A stretch of 64,000 bases of DNA, from positions 98,636 through 162,635 of the forward strand of contig NZ_AOJN01000047.1 in NCBI RefSeq assembly GCF_000337335.1, written 5' to 3'. Shown in pieces: positions 59,662-64,000 of this stretch (positions within the stretch are counted from its first letter, which is position 1; each line of letters starts with the position of its first letter). The notes under the pieces are model-generated. The model made no database searches. It was not told the DNA's origin and saw nothing but the letters and a program-made list of their open reading frames with translations. The DNA is from Halorubrum distributum JCM 10118. Its GTDB lineage: Archaea; Halobacteriota; Halobacteria; Halobacteriales; Haloferacaceae. A program made the position numbers and the translations under genes.

Positions 59662-59880
59662 ATGGACAGCTCCGATCCCTACTCGGTCGACCCCGCCGAC
59701 ATCGAGCCGATCGGCGCGACCATCGCGGTCGCGTTCACCGGCGCGGCGATCGGCCTGGTCGGCGCCGCGGTCTCGTTCGTCGCCGTCGACCTCGGGGTCG
59801 CGCTGGTCGGCGTCGGCGTCGTGGTGGCGCTGTCGAGCCCGCTCGCGTACGTCCGGATGAAGCGGCTGCGCGGCGAGTAG
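59662..59880 (+). CDS. Small two-TM membrane protein of unknown function
   Basis: The product has 72 residues. MDSSDPYSVDPADIEPIGAT is acidic and cytoplasmic or extracellular, then two helices (IAVAFTGAAIGLVGAAVSFV and LGVALVGVGVVVALSSPLAY) and a basic end (RMKRLRGE) placing the C-terminus inside by the positive-inside rule. TATA-like CGTTTTGC about 26 bases upstream. No family recognised. Confidence 0.65.
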   Translation: MDSSDPYSVDPADIEPIGATIAVAFTGAAIGLVGAAVSFVAVDLGVALVGVGVVVALSSPLAYVRMKRLRGE

Positions 59881-59987
59881 ACCGGCGCGCGCAGCGCCGC
59901 CGGAGCGCGCTCGTCGACCGGATCCCACACGATCATTTATAAGTGAATTCCATCGCATTTAAGCGGGGGCGCTCTGTATTTGGCACC

Positions 59988-60521
59988 ATGTCATCGATCG
60001 AGCTCACGTCGAGCCAGAAGAGCATCCTCACGGCCCTCATCAACCTCTACGGGGAACAGGAGGACGCCGTGAAAGGCGAGGCGATCGCCGAGGAAGTCGA
60101 CCGCAACCCCGGGACGATCCGCAACCAGATGCAGAGCCTCAAGGCCCTCCAGCTGGTCGAGGGGGTACCCGGTCCGAAGGGCGGCTACAAGCCCACCTCG
60201 AACGCCTACGAGGCGCTCGACATCCAGCGCATGGACGAGCCGGCCGACGTCCCGATCTACCACGAGGGCGGGCAGGTAGAGGGGATCAACGTCGACGGGA
60301 TCGATCTCTCCAGCGTCCACCACCCCGAGCTGTGCCGCGCCGAGATCCACGTTCAGGGCTCGGTCCGCGACTTCCACGAGGGCGACAGCGTCACCGTCGG
60401 GCCGACGCCGCTTTCGAAGCTCGTCATCGACGGCACCGTCGACGGGAAAGACGACACCGCCAACATTCTCATCCTGCGGATCGACGACATGCGGGCGCCC
60501 GACGAGCCGGCCGAGCACTGA
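59988..60521 (+). CDS. Winged-HTH regulator with a C-terminal ligand/interaction domain
   Basis: The product has 177 residues. The wHTH spans about 8-70 (SSQKSILTALINLYGEQEDA, GEAIAEEVDRNPGTIRNQMQ, SLKALQLVEGVPGPKGGYKP). The second half is a small beta domain (ELCRAEIHVQGSVRDFHEGD, SVTVGPTPLSKLVIDGTVDG, ILILRIDDMRAP). The haloarchaeal family regulates unknown targets. A clear TATA box (GCATTTAAGC, 59955-59964) is about 26 bases upstream. A TTTATAAG matching the repeat-module box lies at 59936-59943. Confidence 0.8.
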   Translation: MSSIELTSSQKSILTALINLYGEQEDAVKGEAIAEEVDRNPGTIRNQMQSLKALQLVEGVPGPKGGYKPTSNAYEALDIQRMDEPADVPIYHEGGQVEGINVDGIDLSSVHHPELCRAEIHVQGSVRDFHEGDSVTVGPTPLSKLVIDGTVDGKDDTANILILRIDDMRAPDEPAEH

Positions 60522-60650
60522 CTGCGAGAGGGGGATTCTCCGACCGCTTCGAGAGCTTTTCTGCCGGAGATAACGGACCGGTTCGTCACTGAGAAGAGTC
60601 GGAACTCCGGAGCCGCGAACAGCGTCGTCCTCGCCGTGGGTCGCCCGCGC

Positions 60651-61832
60651 TCACATGTCGCCGAACGCGCTGACGCCGCGGCTCGCGGAGGAGACCTTGG
60701 CGATCCAGCGCGTGGCGATGGCCTTCTTCAGCAGCTTCGCGGGCTTGCCGCCGAACGTCTTGATCGGCATGCCCATCACGTCGTGGGCGACCGCCTCCTC
60801 GCCGACGGAGATGACCGTTCCCTTGTCCTCGTGGGTCCACGAGCGGAGCGGCGCGCCGCGGGCGGCGCGCGCGAGGTTCGCGCCCGCGACCTCGGCGGCC
60901 TGCCAGGCGGCCTGCGCGGTCGGCGGCGCGACGTCGTCGTCACCCTGCTCGACGAGCGCGGTGTCGCCGATGGCGAACACGCGGTCGTCGCTGGTAGCGA
61001 AGTCGGAGCCGGCGTGGACGCGGTTCGAGCGGTCGTCCTTCTCGACCTCGACGTTCTTGAGCTCGGGCTGACCCGTGATGCCGCCGGTCCAGATCAGCAC
61101 GTCGTAGCCGAGCTCCTCGGGCTCTTCGTCCTCGCCGCCGCCGAGGTAGACGGCGTCCTCGTCGGCCTCCGAGATGAAGTCGCCGGTGAGGATCTCGACG
61201 TCGGCGTCCTCCAGCCGCTGGCGGAGCGCCCCCTGGATCTGCGGGTCGTTACCGGGGAACACCTCGTCGAGCCCCTCGACCAGCTTGATGTCGAGCGGCG
61301 CGCGGTGTTTGTCGCGGTACTCGGCGATCTCGCCGGCCGTCTGGATGCCGGAGAGACCGGCGCCGCCGACGATCACCTGCGCGGGGTCCGAGCGGGTCGC
61401 GTCCGCGGCCGCCTCGCGCACGTCCTCGTGGATCGCCTTCGCGTCGTCGAGCCCCTTCAGCTGGTGGGCGTGCTCCTTCAGCCCCTCGATGCCGAAGAAG
61501 GCGGTCGTGGAGCCGATGCCGAGGAGGAGGTAGTCGTAGTCGACGGTCGTCCCGTCGTCGGTCTCGACGACGCGCTCGTCGGTGTCGACGTCGACGACCC
61601 GGCCCTGGACGAAGTCGGACTCGGGCGACTTGATCTCGTCGACGGGGATCGTGATCTTGTCCTCGACGGCGGGGTTGCGGATCGCGCGGTGGACCTCGTG
61701 TAAGACGAGGTGGTAGTCGTGCTCCGAGATCCACGTGAGCTCGGCCTCGCCCTCGCCGACCTCGTCTTCGAACGCCTTCACCGCCCCTGCGCCGGCGTAC
61801 CCGGAACCGACGACGACGACCTGTGTACTCAT
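60651..61832 (-). CDS. NAD(P)/FAD-dependent oxidoreductase, NDH-2-like
   Basis: The product has 393 residues. Two dinucleotide folds: VVVVGSGYAGAGAVKAFEDE (FAD) and VIVGGAGLSGIQTAGEIAEY (NADH). DYDYLLLGIGSTTAFFGIEG and VFAIGDTALV complete the pattern. Resembles type II NADH dehydrogenases and sulfide:quinone reductases, but the redox Cys pairs of the latter are absent. The C-terminal helix PAKLLKKAIATRWIAKVSSA may bind the membrane. TATA-like ACTTTATC about 26 bases upstream. Confidence 0.88.
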   Translation of the reverse strand: MSTQVVVVGSGYAGAGAVKAFEDEVGEGEAELTWISEHDYHLVLHEVHRAIRNPAVEDKITIPVDEIKSPESDFVQGRVVDVDTDERVVETDDGTTVDYDYLLLGIGSTTAFFGIEGLKEHAHQLKGLDDAKAIHEDVREAAADATRSDPAQVIVGGAGLSGIQTAGEIAEYRDKHRAPLDIKLVEGLDEVFPGNDPQIQGALRQRLEDADVEILTGDFISEADEDAVYLGGGEDEEPEELGYDVLIWTGGITGQPELKNVEVEKDDRSNRVHAGSDFATSDDRVFAIGDTALVEQGDDDVAPPTAQAAWQAAEVAGANLARAARGAPLRSWTHEDKGTVISVGEEAVAHDVMGMPIKTFGGKPAKLLKKAIATRWIAKVSSASRGVSAFGDM

Positions 61833-61935
61833 GCCAGTACCTCCACGGTGCGCAGATAAAGTCGCTTTGGAACGCTCGCAGGCGAGAATCGCCGACGCGG
61901 CGGGCGCGGTCCGCCGCGACGGGACCGCGCGGCCG

Positions 61936-62754
61936 CTACAGCGAGAGCCCGGCGTGCCAGCGGTCGGCGCCCGCCTCCCGCTTGACCTCGTCCATCCGCG
62001 CGAGCAGCTTCACCGCGAGGCTCGCGGTCTCGGCCGCCCGCGACTCGCCCTCCGTCCGGAACTCGCCGGTCACGCGGTTGGCGTACACCGAGCAGACCGC
62101 GCCCGCGCGGAGCCCGTACACGCTCGCGATCGTGAGGATCGACGACGCCTCCATCTCGATGTTCTTCACGTTCGCGTCCTGAAGTTCCCGGACGAGCTCG
62201 TCGGAGCCCGCGGCCTCGAACCCCTCGAAGCCGGGGCGGCCCTGGCCCGCGTAGAATGAGTCGGCGCTCATCGTGACCCCGGTGTGGTAGTCGTGGCCCA
62301 GCCGCTCGGCGGCGGCGACCAGCGCGGAGACCACCTCGCCGTCCGCGGCCGCGGGGTAGTCCTCGCGGACGTACTCGTCGCTCGTCCCCTCCTGGCGGAC
62401 GGCACCGGTCGTGATCACCAGGTCGCCCACCTCCATCTCCGGCTGGATCGCGCCGCAGGAGCCGACCCGGATGAACGTGTCGACGCCCACGCGCGCGAGT
62501 TCCTCGACGGCGATGGCGGCCGAGGGAGAGCCGATCCCGGTCGACGTCACCGAGATCGGTGCGCCGTCGTACGTGCCGGTCGCGGTGCGGTACTCGCGGT
62601 GGCGCGCGACCTCCTCGTGGTCGTCCCACAGCGCCGTGATCTTGTCGACCCGCTCGGGGTTGCCCGGGAGGAGGACCGCGTCCGCGACGTCCTCGGGCGC
62701 GGCCTCGACGTGGTACCCCGCCTCGTCGTTGGGGTCCTCGCTGTCGTCGGTCAT
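61936..62754 (-). CDS. udp: Nucleoside phosphorylase (uridine phosphorylase-like)
   Basis: The product has 272 residues. PNP/UDP family signs: LLPGNPERVDKITALWDDHE, VTSTGIGSPSAAIAVEELAR, FIRVGSCGAIQPEMEVGDLV and VKNIEMEASSILTIASVYGL (Glu/Met of the ribose site). Cleaves uridine (or a related nucleoside) with phosphate. TATA-like CTTTTAAAC about 25 bases upstream. It stands 84 bases after cdd on the same strand, so nucleoside salvage genes are together. Confidence 0.85.
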   Translation of the reverse strand: MTDDSEDPNDEAGYHVEAAPEDVADAVLLPGNPERVDKITALWDDHEEVARHREYRTATGTYDGAPISVTSTGIGSPSAAIAVEELARVGVDTFIRVGSCGAIQPEMEVGDLVITTGAVRQEGTSDEYVREDYPAAADGEVVSALVAAAERLGHDYHTGVTMSADSFYAGQGRPGFEGFEAAGSDELVRELQDANVKNIEMEASSILTIASVYGLRAGAVCSVYANRVTGEFRTEGESRAAETASLAVKLLARMDEVKREAGADRWHAGLSL

Positions 62755-62838
62755 GTCTCCGCCCTTCGGCGAGCCGTTTAAAAGTAGTTCCGTCTCGGTC
62801 GCTCGGGGACGCCGCGCCGCCTCCGGACCGCCGTGCCG

Positions 62839-63243
62839 TCAGTCCTCCCTGGCGTCGTCGAGGGTCCCCTCGTTGATGGTGTTCGGGAGGAGTTCGCCGA
62901 GCGTGTACTCCGTCACGGCGTCGCCGCCCTCGTCGCAGGCGACGACGAGGTCGTCGGCCGCGAACTCCGCGAGCGTCTGCCGGCACATCCCGCAGGGGGT
63001 GACGCCGTCTCGGACGCCCGACGAGACCGCGATCCGGTCGAACTCGCGGTGGCCGTTCTTCACCGCCTCCGCGAGCGCGACCTCCTCGGCGTGGAGGCTG
63101 TTGGAGTAGTTCGCGTTCTCGATGTTACAGCCGGTGTAGACGGTGCCGTCGGCGGTCCGGAGCGCGGCGCCGACGCGGTACTCGGAGTACGGGACGTGGG
63201 CGGCCTCCAAGGCCTCGCGCGCCGCGGCGATCAGCTCGTCCAT
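62839..63243 (-). CDS. cdd: Cytidine deaminase
   Basis: The product has 134 residues, normal for the short zinc form. NYSNSLHAEEVALAEA has the catalytic His51-x-Glu53, and DGVTPCGMCRQTLAEF has Cys84 and Cys87. Deaminates cytidine/deoxycytidine to uridine, which the neighbouring phosphorylase can cleave. TATA-like AGTTATC about 25 bases upstream. Likely shares a transcript with the phosphorylase gene despite the latter's own TATA box. Confidence 0.95.
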   Translation of the reverse strand: MDELIAAAREALEAAHVPYSEYRVGAALRTADGTVYTGCNIENANYSNSLHAEEVALAEAVKNGHREFDRIAVSSGVRDGVTPCGMCRQTLAEFAADDLVVACDEGGDAVTEYTLGELLPNTINEGTLDDARED

Positions 63244-63325
63244 ACGGTTGGGTGACGCGGCGCGCCGATAACTGTACTGTGTTGCGGATACGCAGATCGA
63301 GATCTGGAGAGTTATTTAAATGAAG

Positions 63326-63928
63326 TTAGAGTACAAATATATACCCTAAATAAGCTATCAGGACAACTGTGAGAATCGCGATTGTCATCTTCAAAATTCT
63401 ACCCGTATCCTCCGGGTTACCAGGGTCTTCATCACTGGGGCTGATCGATTGGATGTCCTCCTCATAATCTGGGTCCGAAAGACTGCCGTCCGGATTCACA
63501 TCTGGACTCGAAAAACGCTCTGCCCGTTTCTGTTCTAATTCGTCAGTTCGTGTTTTTCGTTCCTGCTGCTTTTTTCCCGTCCGCTCTTGATAATGCTCCG
63601 CGACAGTCGTTGTTGACTCGGTCTCGTCCCGCTCCCGCTCTTCACAATCACGCCGGTGGCCAGCAACGTGCTCTCCACAGTACGGCTCTCCGCAGTGTGG
63701 ACACCCTGCGATTTCGTGTTCACGAAGTCGTTTGCCGCAGTCCGAGCACTCTGCGGTCGGAACATCTGACTGGTTTTTGTTCTGCCTTCCCCCTTCCGAA
63801 GAGCTTGACGACGATTCCACATTCGAAAGGCGAAATTCCTCTTTAAACCACGGTTTGACGCTATCTTCGTCCTGTTTTAGCTCCCGTGCAGCCTCTTCAG
63901 CTTTTAATTGTACGCTCTTGTGTAGCAC
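63326..63928 (-). CDS. Zinc-finger, tail-anchored membrane protein in an AT-rich segment
   Basis: The product has 200 residues with the GTG at 63926-63928 (reading MLHKSVQLKAEEAARELKQD). The middle has ECSDCGKRLREHEIAGCPHC and GEPYCGEHVAGHRRDCEERE, an AN1-like finger. The linker is polar with EE/RK coiled-coil stretches, and the C-terminus is one TM helix (MTIAILTVVLIAYLGYIFVL), giving a tail-anchored topology. The frame remains open for 23 more codons upstream to a TAG at 63998-64000 and looks coding, so the start may be elsewhere. Base composition is far lower in GC than all other genes, suggesting transfer. Confidence 0.65.
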   Translation of the reverse strand: MLHKSVQLKAEEAARELKQDEDSVKPWFKEEFRLSNVESSSSSSEGGRQNKNQSDVPTAECSDCGKRLREHEIAGCPHCGEPYCGEHVAGHRRDCEERERDETESTTTVAEHYQERTGKKQQERKTRTDELEQKRAERFSSPDVNPDGSLSDPDYEEDIQSISPSDEDPGNPEDTGRILKMTIAILTVVLIAYLGYIFVL

Positions 63929-64000
63929 ATTGTTGATTTCAGAGAGTGGCTTTGACGGCGTGTTTGAGAGCTTCTCGTCCTGGTTTGCGATAGAGTTCTA

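Noticed and set aside
59936..59943. TTTATAAG at 59936 as a ninth copy of the element
   Set aside because: Only the box matches; no CTGGGG phase, core or hairpins are near it.

Overview
The window is haloarchaeal chromosome, almost certainly Halorubrum. The signs are very high GC, acidic proteins, mostly leaderless genes with an A/T-rich TATA box about 26 bases upstream of the start codon, archaeal information-processing genes (TFB, RpoL, S15, S3ae, proteasome beta, RPA, KEOPS Pcc1), and a bacterioopsin gene whose protein is close to archaerhodopsin-3. I see no rRNA, tRNA, transposase, cas gene or prophage. About 60 protein genes are called. Most are housekeeping genes, and most of the large overlapping open frames are GC-driven shadows.

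Layout. 1-10 kb: S9 peptidase fragment, glycosyltransferase, phosphodiesterase remnant, halocyanin, MfnA, PpsA, and a MinD-like ATPase operon with two unknown proteins. 10-20 kb: rhodanese/persulfide-dioxygenase-like fusion, rhomboid-endonuclease V pair, AroD, TFB, BtuF-like and DUF84 pair, two HTH proteins, SPFH protein. 20-29 kb: retinal/rhodopsin region with bat, a Cdc48-like ATPase, a small two-TM protein, bop, a zinc-ribbon protein, brp, and an archaetidylserine synthase. 29-46 kb: PsmB, UDG-like protein, asparagine synthase/PHP pair, NhaC, S15-RecJ-like-Pcc1-S3ae operon, RpoL, glycosyltransferase, RPA operon. 46-64 kb: thiolase/OB-fold pair, MutL, a four-gene sugar ABC transporter, glutathionyl-hydroquinone reductase-like protein, PHP protein, arginase family, type II NADH dehydrogenase-like protein, uridine phosphorylase, cytidine deaminase, and an AT-rich right edge with a zinc-finger tail-anchored protein.

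The most unusual content is not protein coding. Eight intergenic loci (near 3.2, 9.9, 14.1, 26.9, 33.8, 39.2, 50.8 and 56.0 kb) carry one modular element, in both orientations. From its 5' end a typical copy has a TATA box, hairpin H1, hairpin H2, a conserved core, a long hairpin H3 with a variable loop, and an array of 57-bp modules. H1 and H2 have helices whose bases change compensatorily between copies, and both keep a conserved GA/GA internal loop. The module spacing is exactly 57 bp at five loci, with a TTTATA box at a fixed offset in most modules. This looks like a family of structured RNA genes or of structured mobile repeats. I do not recognise it as any named family.

Other points of interest: Bat has a LOV-type PAS domain with proline at the photoactive cysteine position and a pseudo-receiver; a Bat UAS-like site lies upstream of bop; a TrmB-like site lies upstream of the ppsA TATA box; the thiolase has serine at the nucleophile position; and a 58-residue gene sits beside psmB.
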